57,307 nt of DNA from a virus: positions 1 to 57,307 of IMG/VR virus record IMGVR_UViG_3300007510_000008; one strand, 5' to 3'. Every line of letters starts with the position of its first letter. Within the stretch, counting starts at the first letter, position 1. The position numbers and the translations under genes were made by a program. The notes below the pieces were generated by a model. It was not told where the DNA came from, did not search any database, and saw nothing but the letters and a program-made list of their open reading frames with translations. Positions 6,008 through 12,906 of this stretch are shown one piece after another.

Positions 6008-6013
6008 ATATTC

Positions 6014-6089
6014 GGGGCATGGGTCTGCTTGGAGTGGACACTTCTTTTGCAAGGAAGATATCAGTTGGGTTCGAATCCCAAATGCTCCA
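6014..6089 (+). tRNA. tRNA-Ala (TGC)
   Basis: The acceptor GGGGCAT pairs with ATGCTCC and includes the G3-U70 wobble that defines alanine tRNAs. The anticodon arm CTTCT-TTTGCAA-GGAAG reads TGC. The T loop is TTCGAAT and the discriminator is A followed by CC. It is the first tRNA of the promoter-driven second half of the island. Confidence 0.92.
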
Positions 6090-6098
6090 CCGAATGCT

Positions 6099-6160
6099 AG
6101 TAGTGAAGTGGTGAGTTACTTCGAAACTATTAATTTCGCCTCAATACTCCCGCGATTGTC
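6099..6160 (+). repeat. tRNA-spacer repeat, copy R1
   Basis: Begins AGTAGTGAAGTGGTGAG, then TTACTTCG, and after a 20-nt spacer ACTCCCGCGATTGTCC. GAAGT can pair with ACTTC to form a small hairpin, and GG(T)GAGT can pair with ACTCCC (6146-6151). The same blocks recur at 6532-6587 and partly at 6180 and 423. Confidence 0.5.
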
Positions 6161-6179
6161 CTCTAGCGTTTTCTTTTCG

Positions 6180-6204
6180 GTAGTGTAGTGAGAGTTACTT
6201 CGAC
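6180..6204 (+). repeat. tRNA-spacer repeat, copy R2 (partial)
   Basis: GGTAGTGTAGTGAGAGTTACTTCGA, allowing small gaps, matches the 5' half of copies R1 and R3 (GTAGTG, then GAG-TTACTTCG). The downstream ACTCC-GCG-TTG block is absent; instead a GTGGGCAATGCCCCAC hairpin-like sequence follows at about 6223-6238. Confidence 0.45.
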
Positions 6205-6276
6205 TTCAATCATGTCGGTACTGTGGGCAATGCCCCACGTAACCATTTCTCTTGCGTTTGTTCTCCGAAATTTTAT

Positions 6277-6351
6277 TGCGCGGCAAGTGCTGGCATCTTC
6301 GGCTAGTCTCATAAGCTACGCCTCTCGTCGGTTCGATTCCGACCCGCGCCT
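6277..6351 (+). tRNA. tRNA-like gene with CAT anticodon (degenerate)
   Basis: Positions fit canonical numbering with CAT exactly at 34-36 (loop CTCATAA) and a perfect T arm GTCGG-TTCGATT-CCGAC. Elsewhere it is poor. Acceptor bases 1 and 72 are T and C (mismatch) with six GC pairs following, base 8 is C rather than T, the D stem pairs badly, and bases 27 and 43 mismatch (C-C). A mismatched 1-72 pair is a feature of bacterial initiator tRNA, but the anticodon stem lacks the three G-C pairs of an initiator. It could be a degenerate or recruited tRNA-Met or tRNA-Ile2, or a tRNA mimic. Confidence 0.5.
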
Positions 6352-6356
6352 CCTTC

Positions 6357-6430
6357 GGCTATGTAGCTTATATGGTAAAAGCGCATGTTTCATAAGCATG
6401 AGATTGTTGGATCGTTACCAACCGTAGCCA
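6357..6430 (+). tRNA. tRNA-Met (CAT)
   Basis: The acceptor GGCTATG pairs with CGTAGCC (one wobble). The D stem is GCTT/AAGC, the anticodon arm CATGT-TTCATAA-GCATG reads CAT, the T stem is GTTGG/CCAAC, and the discriminator is A followed by CC. The T loop ATCGTTA departs from the TTCRANY consensus, like that of tRNA-Asp here. Whether it decodes Met or, after lysidine modification, the Ile codon ATA cannot be settled by eye. Confidence 0.85.
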
Positions 6431-6466
6431 CCGCGCAGCACATAACCACAACCGAAAGGACTCGAT

Positions 6467-6514
6467 ATGTGGAGATTCTTGTTTGTTGATATCTTCTGGT
6501 GGTTGCGAGACTGA
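6467..6514 (+). CDS. Possible 15-residue peptide
   Basis: AAAGGA lies 6 bases before an ATG that opens a 15-codon frame, MWRFLFVDIFWWLRD, ending TGA 6512-6514. It is strongly hydrophobic and aromatic. Spacing and ribosome-binding site are good, but such a short frame can arise by chance. Confidence 0.25.
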   Translation: MWRFLFVDIFWWLRD

Positions 6515-6530
6515 TAGAAGATGCTATTAT
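6503..6530 (+). promoter_or_regulatory. Possible weak promoter before tRNA-Ser
   Basis: TTGCGA (6503-6508), a 16-bp spacer and TATTAT (6525-6530) make a moderate sigma-70 match, directly followed by repeat copy R3. It may add transcription to tRNA-Ser and the structured RNA downstream. Confidence 0.35.
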
Positions 6531-6531
6531 G

Positions 6532-6588
6532 AGTAGTGGTGAAGTGGGAGATACTTCGTTGAATAGAAAAACTCCTGCGCTTGTTCCC
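6532..6588 (+). repeat. tRNA-spacer repeat, copy R3
   Basis: AGTAGTGGTGAAGTGGGAG is followed by ATACTTCG and then AACTCCTGCGCTTGTTCCC. GAAGT pairs with ACTTC, and GGGAG (6546-6550) pairs perfectly with CTCC of ACTCC (6571-6575). It is the best-paired copy of the four. Confidence 0.5.
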
Positions 6589-6598
6589 TACATATATT

Positions 6599-6683
6599 GG
6601 CAGATTACTCAAGTGGTAAAGAGGATTGTTTGCTAAACAATTAGGTCAGAAATGGCGCATAGGTTCGAATCCTATATCTGCCG
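6599..6683 (+). tRNA. tRNA-Ser (GCT)
   Basis: The acceptor GGCAGAT pairs with ATCTGCC. The anticodon arm ATTGT-TTGCTAA-ACAAT reads GCT. The long variable arm makes it class II, as required for serine. The T arm is ATAGG-TTCGAAT-CCTAT and the discriminator G is the serine identity base. Confidence 0.95.
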
Positions 6684-6690
6684 CCTAACA

Positions 6691-6823
6691 TTTTATGGGG
6701 AGTTGATAGAGCGCATTCAATAGATTAACGTTTCTAGTCATGAGAGGTTTCGTTAGGTTGTTGAAAAAGCGGTTAAAATGGGGATCGATTGACGCTATCT
6801 AAAGCCCTCTCCCCGCCATAAAA
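6691..6823 (+). ncRNA. Rod-like structured RNA candidate (Y-RNA-like ends)
   Basis: The two ends of this 133-nt stretch pair over a long interrupted stem. TTTTATGG (6691-6698) pairs with CCATAAAA (6816-6823), GGAG with CTCC inside it, and GATAG-(A)-GCG (6705-6713) with CGCTATC (6793-6799). Inside, TTCAA/TTGAA encloses TTAACG/CGTTAG and then TTTCT-AGTCATG-AGAGG, a 5-bp stem with a 7-nt loop. No long open frame is present. It lies between tRNA-Ser and an intrinsic terminator, so it would be the last element of the tRNA transcript. A long stem joining the 5' and 3' ends is the hallmark of Ro60-binding Y RNAs; identity is inferred. Confidence 0.5.
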
Positions 6824-6831
6824 AATAGATG

Positions 6832-6860
6832 AAAGGGAGAGTTGACTTGCTCTCCCTTTT
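6832..6860 (+). terminator. Intrinsic terminator ending the tRNA island
   Basis: AAAGGGAGAG (6832-6841) and CTCTCCCTTT (6850-6859) form a perfect 10-bp stem with an 8-nt loop, TTGACTTG, followed by T. The loop itself contains the -35 box of the next promoter. Confidence 0.9.
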
Positions 6861-6870
6861 GTGTTATACT
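6842..6870 (+). promoter_or_regulatory. Sigma-70 promoter nested in the terminator
   Basis: TTGACT (6842-6847) sits in the terminator loop, followed by a 17-bp spacer and TATACT (6865-6870). It would start transcription near 6877, 23 bases before the next gene, and probably drives the replication operon. Confidence 0.82.
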
Positions 6871-6899
6871 TGATATGCCTTAATCAACAGGAGGGTTGT

Positions 6900-7475
6900 A
6901 TGATATTAGCTTTTACGAGAAGTCAAGTAATGAATGTTCCCGATAAACTATCTTGGCTTGAACCTTATCTAGTGGCTGCGAAGGAAGCAGGATTTAAACT
7001 TCCGCAAGTCATTCAGTATAGGAAGCCAAGATTGAAAGGTAGCATTCAGACATTTGCTTCTGCAACAGTTTTCGATGAAAGAAGTATCCGAAAGAATACG
7101 GTTGTGATTGATGCATCAACTCTATTCCTTCACTCGCATTATCCGATCTTTGATTTGAAAGTCAAAGACTATAGACTCGCACAGTTCTCTCGCAAGTCAT
7201 TACTCGCTACGATTGCTCATGAAATGGCTCATTTGCAGGAACGCGATTTGATTGCCGAGGCTCCTGTTAGCACCTATAAGATCGATCATCCTAAGAAGTG
7301 GGAATTGTATCATCAGGAAATCATGGAAGTCTTTTCTGGCATTCATGGAAGTCCTTTGTATGTTCCCGCAGGAGAATGGCCTTCATGGAACAGAGCGTGT
7401 TGGGTATCAGCGAAAGGAATTGTAGATGGCAAGAGGAACAACGCGAAGGGCAGGAAGAATAGTCTCAAGAGTTGA
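6900..7475 (+). CDS. Zinc metalloprotease-like (HExxH) protein
   Basis: The start at 6900 follows AGGAGGG at ideal spacing; the frame stays open further upstream but into the promoter. The 191-residue product carries IAHEMAHL (HExxH) near residue 105, then a possible third ligand in KIDHPKKWELYHQEI, a SprT-like or minigluzincin-like arrangement. Such proteins bind zinc and often act on DNA-bound or regulatory proteins, but the target is unknown. It is the first gene of the replication operon. A second HExxH protein with a similar H-P-x-W spacing is at 22170. Confidence 0.65.
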   Translation: MILAFTRSQVMNVPDKLSWLEPYLVAAKEAGFKLPQVIQYRKPRLKGSIQTFASATVFDERSIRKNTVVIDASTLFLHSHYPIFDLKVKDYRLAQFSRKSLLATIAHEMAHLQERDLIAEAPVSTYKIDHPKKWELYHQEIMEVFSGIHGSPLYVPAGEWPSWNRACWVSAKGIVDGKRNNAKGRKNSLKS

Positions 7476-7707
7476 GACTGAGGTTTTCGAAATCACAGAT
7501 GAGCGTGTTCACATTTGTCCTTATTGTGGAAAGCCCATGATCCTATGTGTTGGCGATTACGGCTATGGTTTGTACACGGTGATGCTTTATGGCAACAAGT
7601 ACAAGTCAATCAAGAGTCGCTTCCACTACGGAGGCAAGGACAACAAGTGTTTGAATGCATGGCTCAAAGAATTACAAGACAAAGCGAAACATAAACCCAA
7701 GAGGTGA
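7426..7707 (+). CDS. Small CxxC protein, 93 aa
   Basis: It starts inside the end of the metalloprotease-like gene (50-bp overlap) with AAAGGA upstream. The basic N-terminus (ARGTTRRAGR) is followed by HICPYCGKPM, half of a zinc ribbon. No second CxxC pair is evident, only a later Cys in DNKCLNAW. It lies directly upstream of the SSB gene. Function unknown; nucleic-acid contact is plausible from its charge. Confidence 0.6.
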   Translation: MARGTTRRAGRIVSRVETEVFEITDERVHICPYCGKPMILCVGDYGYGLYTVMLYGNKYKSIKSRFHYGGKDNKCLNAWLKELQDKAKHKPKR

Positions 7708-7711
7708 AATT

Positions 7712-8443
7712 ATGGCTTTTGATGAAAAACAAAGACAAGCATTGATGGATCGACTCAAGAAGCAGAAGGAACGCGGACAGTCGATTTGGTGGAGGCCGCA
7801 AGAGGGCAACAACCGAATTCGATTGACTCCCTATCCCCACGGTGACGTACCGTTCATCGAATACTACTACCACTACAACCTTTCAGGCGACAAGAAGCCC
7901 GTTCTCTGTCCTAAGAGAACCTTCGGCAAGGAATGTCCTGTGTGCGATTTTGTCGCTACACTCTGGAAGGGTGGAAGTGACGATGAGAAGCTAGCCAAGC
8001 AGTTGAACGCGAAGCTTCGTATTCACTCTCCGATCATTGATCGTGAGAAGGAAGAAGATGGCATTCAGTTGTTCAGCTATGGTTCACAGCTTTACGAGAA
8101 GCTGCTCGAAACCATGCTCGACCCTGACTATGGTGACATTGCCGATCCTGAAAATGGTCGTGATGTTACTGTCAAGTACGAGCCAGCTAGTAAGGGACAG
8201 CCGTTCCCCAAGACTGATATCATGCCTAAACCCAAGGTAACTCCGATGCTTGAAGCTGGCGAGGAAGCTTGGACTGAAATGCTTGAGAAGTGTCCTAACA
8301 TTACCGACCTTGTTCCCGAGCCTACGGTAGAAGAACTAGAGGGAATGCTTCGCGCTCTCGCTGGTGGAGACTCCGAAGATGAGGAAGGAACCGACTACGG
8401 TAACGATGAGGACACCGACAAGGTGGATGGCTTTAACAAATAA
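7712..8443 (+). CDS. 32: Single-stranded DNA-binding protein, T4 gp32-like
   Basis: The 243-residue protein has the gp32 layout: a short basic N-terminus, an OB-fold core carrying a zinc site His-x11-Cys-x8-Cys-x2-Cys (the YHYN His, then LCPKRTFGKECPVCDFV), and a very acidic C-terminal tail (about residues 215-243) of the kind that binds partner replication proteins. gp32 coats ssDNA and coordinates replication and recombination. It is shorter than T4 gp32 (301 aa). The start at 7712 follows GAGGTG; an upstream in-frame ATG lies inside the previous gene. uvsX follows 10 bases later. Confidence 0.85.
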   Translation: MAFDEKQRQALMDRLKKQKERGQSIWWRPQEGNNRIRLTPYPHGDVPFIEYYYHYNLSGDKKPVLCPKRTFGKECPVCDFVATLWKGGSDDEKLAKQLNAKLRIHSPIIDREKEEDGIQLFSYGSQLYEKLLETMLDPDYGDIADPENGRDVTVKYEPASKGQPFPKTDIMPKPKVTPMLEAGEEAWTEMLEKCPNITDLVPEPTVEELEGMLRALAGGDSEDEEGTDYGNDEDTDKVDGFNK

Positions 8444-8453
8444 GTGAGGAACA

Positions 8454-9524
8454 ATGTCTGAACAGAAAATGTCAGACTTCCTCAGAGATTCACTAAACGA
8501 TACGCTTGGCACAAAGGGAGGGGGAGTAGCATTCAAACTAGATGAAGCTACTCCCTCTACCGTCAAAGGGTATATCCCAACAGGTTCCTGCCTTCTTGAT
8601 ATCGCAATTTCGAATGTCAAGAATGGCGGGATACCTTTGGGGCGTTTGACTGAAATCGCTGGTATGGAGTCTATCGGAAAATCATTGCTTGGCTATCATC
8701 TGATTGCCAATTGTCAAAAGATGGGCGGGACATGCATCCTCATTGACACAGAGAATGCTGCGTCTATCGATATCATGAGAAACGTGGGCATCGATACGGA
8801 TGCGTTGATTTACATGCAGCTTGAGACTACCGAGAAGGTGTTCAATGCTATGGAGCATGTGATTCATCAGGTGAGAGCGAAGCAGAAGGATTACTCTACT
8901 CCGCTTCTCATCATTTGGGATTCGGTTGCTGCTACGTCAACGGAAGCTGAGTTCGGCAAGGATTACGGAGAGGCTACGATTGCGCTACAGGCGCGACTTA
9001 TCTCTCAGGGTCTACGTAAGCTGACTCCCTTCCTTGGAAAGTACAATGTAACATTGGCCTTTATCAATCAGCTTCGCACAAGAATCGGCATCACCTTCGG
9101 GGACGATAAGATCACTCCTGGCGGCAAGGCGATTCCCTTCTATTCCTCAGTACGCTTGCGTCTGGTTAAGGAAGGCGACCTAAAGACTCCCGCGAAGAAG
9201 GAAGTCTATGGTGTTGCGATCAAAACAACAGTAAAGAAGAACAAGGTTGCTCCCCCATTTCGCAGAGCTACGTTCAAGATCCGCTTCGGTAGAGGCATCC
9301 AAGATATTGAGTCTTGGTTCGATCCTCTCGTTGAACTTAAAGAGATCACCAAGGCTGGTGCTTGGTACAAGCATCCCAAGCTGAATGGTGGAACGCAGTT
9401 CAGGTCCACGAAGTTTGTGGAACATGTAGAGAAAGCGGAAGCACAGGACTACTTCAAGGGAGTGCTTGAGGATCACTTCATCTTGAAGATTGACAGGGAC
9501 GATCCCGAGGAGATTGACGAGTAA
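8454..9524 (+). CDS. uvsX: UvsX/RecA-family recombinase
   Basis: The 356-residue product has a RecA-type ATPase core: Walker A G70-MESIGKS77, the catalytic Glu in IDTEN (E100), Walker B LLIIWDS (D156), and a loop-2-like region ending in TPGGKAIPFYSS. It would form filaments on ssDNA and catalyse strand exchange for recombination-dependent replication, working with the gp32-like protein encoded just upstream. It is slightly shorter than T4 UvsX (391 aa). Its stop overlaps the start of the next gene (TAATG). Confidence 0.9.
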   Translation: MSEQKMSDFLRDSLNDTLGTKGGGVAFKLDEATPSTVKGYIPTGSCLLDIAISNVKNGGIPLGRLTEIAGMESIGKSLLGYHLIANCQKMGGTCILIDTENAASIDIMRNVGIDTDALIYMQLETTEKVFNAMEHVIHQVRAKQKDYSTPLLIIWDSVAATSTEAEFGKDYGEATIALQARLISQGLRKLTPFLGKYNVTLAFINQLRTRIGITFGDDKITPGGKAIPFYSSVRLRLVKEGDLKTPAKKEVYGVAIKTTVKKNKVAPPFRRATFKIRFGRGIQDIESWFDPLVELKEITKAGAWYKHPKLNGGTQFRSTKFVEHVEKAEAQDYFKGVLEDHFILKIDRDDPEEIDE

Positions 9525-9991
9525 TGCTAGCTAAAGCGGAACCTAATGCAATATGCAGACAATGTGGGAAAGCCTTTCATAGAAAGCAGAGCCAACTAGA
9601 TAAGTACAAGCATCACTATTGCTCGAAAGCTTGCATGACTCTCTTTCAACAGAAAGATCAGATTGCGCTCAAGTGTGATGAGTGTGGAAAGATATTCTAT
9701 CGAAAGGCTTCCCACGTTCCGCGAAGAAAGCATAGCTTTTGCTGTATGCCTTGCGCTCATACGTACATGTATCGTGAGTGGAAGAAAGAAGCTTTCGAGA
9801 AGGCGAACTACAGAAGGCCCGTGTCATTCTGTCAGGTTTGTGGATGGAATGAAGTGGACATTCTACTATCAATACATTGGCTTGATGGCAACTCAGCAAA
9901 TAAGGACGATAGCAATATCTTGGTTGTCTGTCCAATATGCAGGGAAAAGATCAAAGCAAGGTTGTTACCACAGTATGCAGATAGGGGTTAA
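9524..9991 (+). CDS. HNH-like zinc-finger nuclease domain protein
   Basis: The 155-residue protein begins with two treble-clef CxxC units (ICRQCGKAFHRK with YCSKAC, then KCDECGKIFYRK with FCCMPC). It ends in an HNH-like module: FCQVCGWNEVD, IHWLDGNSANKDDSNILVVCPICR. The Asn in SNILVVCP and the first His fit the HNH pattern, though the catalytic His is not certain. It is translationally coupled to uvsX. It may be a free-standing homing nuclease or a DNA-binding zinc protein. Confidence 0.65.
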   Translation: MLAKAEPNAICRQCGKAFHRKQSQLDKYKHHYCSKACMTLFQQKDQIALKCDECGKIFYRKASHVPRRKHSFCCMPCAHTYMYREWKKEAFEKANYRRPVSFCQVCGWNEVDILLSIHWLDGNSANKDDSNILVVCPICREKIKARLLPQYADRG

Positions 9992-9992
9992 T

Positions 9993-10334
9993 ATGGATGA
10001 AGAATTGATTCTTGAAATAGAAAATGATGCGGTAGGAGATCATAGGGTATTAGGAGAAGGCCATCAAGCTGTTACAGAAACAGAGGGTCCATTAAAAGCA
10101 AAACCCCCTGAAAGTGGTTCCGCAGTAAATCATCCTAAGCATTACAATTGCAATCCAAGTGGCATTGAGGCTATCGTAGTTGCACGACACATGAACTTCA
10201 ACTTGGGCAACGTGCTTAAGTACATTTGGAGAGCGGGACACAAGAATGACACGTTAGAGGACTTGAGAAAAGCTCAGTTCTATCTCAACGATGAAATAGA
10301 TAGGTTACAAAATGAAACGAATACTACTGGTTGA
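9993..10334 (+). CDS. DUF3310 protein
   Basis: The start at 9993 lies 8 bases after GGGG and follows the HNH gene by one base. The 113-residue product has a low-complexity N-terminus. Its C-terminal DUF3310 block is VNHPKHYNCNPSGIEAIV, then NLGNVLKYIWRAGHKN and LEDLRKAQFYLNDEI. The domain is common in phages and is sometimes labelled nucleotide kinase-like, without proof. The last 23 bases overlap the next gene. Confidence 0.78.
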   Translation: MDEELILEIENDAVGDHRVLGEGHQAVTETEGPLKAKPPESGSAVNHPKHYNCNPSGIEAIVVARHMNFNLGNVLKYIWRAGHKNDTLEDLRKAQFYLNDEIDRLQNETNTTG

Positions 10335-11310
10335 CGGATTTAACAATTTCATCCGAAACTTCGCTATCGTGCCATTGCAGAATGACGATGGCACACATTT
10401 GGGTGGAGTGATCGGCTTCCTTAGTTCCTTGCGTCATGCAATGGAAACAACAAAGCCGACTCGCGTATTGATTGCTTGGGATGAGGGTGGTTCTACCAAG
10501 CGCAAGAAGATCTATGCCGACTACAAGATCAACCGAGAGAAGAAAGCGCGAAAGATCTTGATGCCCTTCGATGATCTTGAGCAGCAGGACAACAGTTTCA
10601 ATCACCAGCTTTCTCGTTTGAAGAAATACCTTGACTTGCTTCCTGTGAATCAGTTAGTATGTCATGGCGTGGAAGCGGACGATATCATTGCATATGTCTG
10701 CCAGAATGAAGCCTTCGATGATTACGAGAAGGTAATCTATTCCACAGACAAAGACTTCTTCCAGCTTGTAAATGACGATAGACACATTAGCATTTACCAG
10801 CCTATGAAGAAAACCTACATTACCAACGCCACAGTAGCGGAACAGTTTCAGGTAACGCCAGAGAACTTTCCAATGCTTCGCGCCATTACGGGCGACAAGT
10901 CTGATAACATTCATGGGATTCAGGGCGTGGGCTTCAAGTCTGCTATCAAGTCATTCCCACTATTGACAGAATCAGACAGAAAGTTCCCGAAGGATATCAT
11001 TGCGTATAGCAAGGAGCAAGCGGAGACTAGCAAGCGACCCTTCAAGGCAATCACAAGAGTTGTGGAAGATCCAGAACTTATCGAGGCCAATTACAAGATC
11101 ATCCAGTTGATTGAGCCTGATATACCCTTGTTCTGTTTTGACCGCTTCAAGGATTGGCTTGCTGATATGAATCACGGCTTAAAGTGCAGCAAGCTACAGC
11201 TTCGGATGCTGTTCATTCAAGATGGGGCAATGCGCCTTATCGAACACTTCGATTCTTGGCTGCTTCCGTTCAAGGTGCTACAGCACAAACTCTCTCAGGA
11301 GGATTCATGA
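10312..11310 (+). CDS. rnh: 5'-3' exonuclease / RNase H (FEN family, T4 Rnh-like)
   Basis: The 332-residue protein shows the FEN signature: N-terminal LLVDGFN (D8), RVLIAWDEGGSTKRK, the acidic helix GVEADDIIAY (about 124-133), YSTDKDFFQL, and the helix-hairpin-helix region AITGDKSDNIHGIQGVG. T4 Rnh removes RNA primers and adjacent DNA behind the fork. It would do this alongside the gp32-like and helicase proteins encoded nearby. Its length is close to T4 Rnh (305 aa). Its stop overlaps the next start (ATGA). Confidence 0.87.
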   Translation: MKRILLVDGFNNFIRNFAIVPLQNDDGTHLGGVIGFLSSLRHAMETTKPTRVLIAWDEGGSTKRKKIYADYKINREKKARKILMPFDDLEQQDNSFNHQLSRLKKYLDLLPVNQLVCHGVEADDIIAYVCQNEAFDDYEKVIYSTDKDFFQLVNDDRHISIYQPMKKTYITNATVAEQFQVTPENFPMLRAITGDKSDNIHGIQGVGFKSAIKSFPLLTESDRKFPKDIIAYSKEQAETSKRPFKAITRVVEDPELIEANYKIIQLIEPDIPLFCFDRFKDWLADMNHGLKCSKLQLRMLFIQDGAMRLIEHFDSWLLPFKVLQHKLSQEDS

Positions 11311-11534
11311 GATATCCAGACATTGAAGCGGTACGTGAGCCTTTGAATTGGATCTTGAATAATGACAATAGGGGCTTGCACCCACAGAAAGCGCGAAGCC
11401 TTTTGATCCTACTCAAAGAGCTAGAGAATAGGCGTGATCTTTCTCTCCATAGAGGTGCGGAAGAGGAAGATCCGATGGAATCAATGACAACACTCTCACA
11501 CATGGCCGATGAAGGGAACGTTTTACATGGCTAA
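11307..11534 (+). CDS. Small hypothetical protein, 75 aa
   Basis: It starts at an ATG with AGGAGG 6 bases upstream and a 4-bp overlap with the nuclease stop. The product is helical and acidic towards the end (HRGAEEEDPMESM). It sits between the 5' nuclease and the replicative helicase, a place where phages often keep helicase loaders or accessory factors, but I see no family match. Confidence 0.65.
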   Translation: MRYPDIEAVREPLNWILNNDNRGLHPQKARSLLILLKELENRRDLSLHRGAEEEDPMESMTTLSHMADEGNVLHG

Positions 11535-12906
11535 TCAAGACTTCAGCATATTCGGAGAGGACAGTTTCCAGACCAATGTTCTGCATGCGTTGATCATTGA
11601 TACCGCATACTCTGAGCAGATCCTTGATATCCTAGACGTTGAGTTCTTTTCAAGCGAAGGGCATGCTACGATCTTCGACTTCCTGAAAGAGAACGTTGAA
11701 GGTAAGGCGCGATTTCCCTCAATGGAAGTGCTGAAGTATTGGGTGAATGAGGATCTAGGCAAAGGGCCAATGCGTGATCAAGTGATCGAAATTCTCAGGA
11801 CGATTCAAAAGTCTGATGGAACTGAGATCGAGTACGTCAAGGAAAAGAGCATTGAGTTCTGCAAGAACCAAGCAATGAAGAATGCTCTCATGGATTCGGT
11901 TGACTTGCTTGGGCGTGGAAAGTACGATGAGATATTCAGTCTCATGCAGGAAGCATTGATGGCTGGACAAGAAAGGGATCAAGGACATGTATACTTTGAG
12001 GACTTGGATAGCCGCAATCAGAAAATCATGCGAAACCCTATCGCTACGGGCATGGGTTCTCCCCTTGATAGTATCCTTGGTGGTGGGCTATCTTCTGGTG
12101 AGCTTGGATGTATTCTAGCTCCAACGGGAGTTGGAAAGTCAATGGCTCTTGTGAACATTGCCTATGGTGCAATGATGGCAGGGCTGAACGTGGTTTATTA
12201 TACACTTGAGCTATCCGAAACCCAAGTCGGTGTTCGCATGGACTCTCGCGTATGTAACATGCCGATAGATCAAGTGTACAAAAGCCCTCTGGTAGTGGGT
12301 AAACAGCTAGAGAAGATTAAGCCCAACGTGGGACGCTTGATCATTAAGCAGTTCCCTACCAAGGGGGCTTCTGTCACTTCAATCAAAGGGCATATCGCAA
12401 AGTTAAAGACAACGAAGTTCGTTCCCGATGTGATTCTGATTGACTACGCTGATTTGATGAAGCCGCTTGCGCGTTTCAAGGAAAAGCGTCATGAGCTTGA
12501 GAGCATTTACGAATCACTCAGGGGCATGGCTGTTGAACTCAAGATCCCGATCTGGACAGCTTCACAATCCAATCGTTCCAGCATGGATAAAGCCTTCGTG
12601 ACTCTGGCCGACATTAGCGAGAGCTATGCGAAGGCACAAGTGGCCGATGTGATCATTAGCATTCAACGCTCTATCGATGAGAAGCGAAACAACAAAGCGT
12701 CATTCTTCATTGCCAAGAATCGTGCTGGCAGGGATGGCGTAATCATGGACGCGCTCATGGATACAGCTACGGCTTACATTGAAGTGCTGAGTGAGACTGA
12801 CTACATGGATGCTAACGAACAAGTGGATTTGACCGAGCCTAGCAATACGAAGCATGGCAAGGACAAGTTGAAAGACTTTTTGAAAGGACGCGACAATGGA
12901 AGGTAA
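11527..12906 (+). CDS. 41: Replicative DNA helicase, DnaB/T4 gp41 family
   Basis: The 459-residue protein has a RecA-like motor: Walker A PTGVGKS (199-205), Walker B DVILIDYADL (about 309-318), TASQSNR, and KNRAGRDG near the C-terminus. An N-terminal helical domain precedes it. It would unwind the duplex as a hexamer and interact with primase. The start at 11527 is preferred over one 18 bases upstream because AAGGGA lies 8-10 bases before it. No separate primase gene is visible in this window. Confidence 0.87.
   Translation: MANQDFSIFGEDSFQTNVLHALIIDTAYSEQILDILDVEFFSSEGHATIFDFLKENVEGKARFPSMEVLKYWVNEDLGKGPMRDQVIEILRTIQKSDGTEIEYVKEKSIEFCKNQAMKNALMDSVDLLGRGKYDEIFSLMQEALMAGQERDQGHVYFEDLDSRNQKIMRNPIATGMGSPLDSILGGGLSSGELGCILAPTGVGKSMALVNIAYGAMMAGLNVVYYTLELSETQVGVRMDSRVCNMPIDQVYKSPLVVGKQLEKIKPNVGRLIIKQFPTKGASVTSIKGHIAKLKTTKFVPDVILIDYADLMKPLARFKEKRHELESIYESLRGMAVELKIPIWTASQSNRSSMDKAFVTLADISESYAKAQVADVIISIQRSIDEKRNNKASFFIAKNRAGRDGVIMDALMDTATAYIEVLSETDYMDANEQVDLTEPSNTKHGKDKLKDFLKGRDNGR

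Noticed and set aside
6188-6427. A 79-codon open frame on the + strand
   Set aside because: It spans the two CAT tRNA genes and has no ribosome-binding site; treated as chance.
6691-6823. Interpretation as a tmRNA or intron-containing tRNA
   Set aside because: There is no TTCRANY T loop, no tag-peptide frame, and no paired acceptor followed by CCA in the right geometry, so only a structured RNA is claimed.
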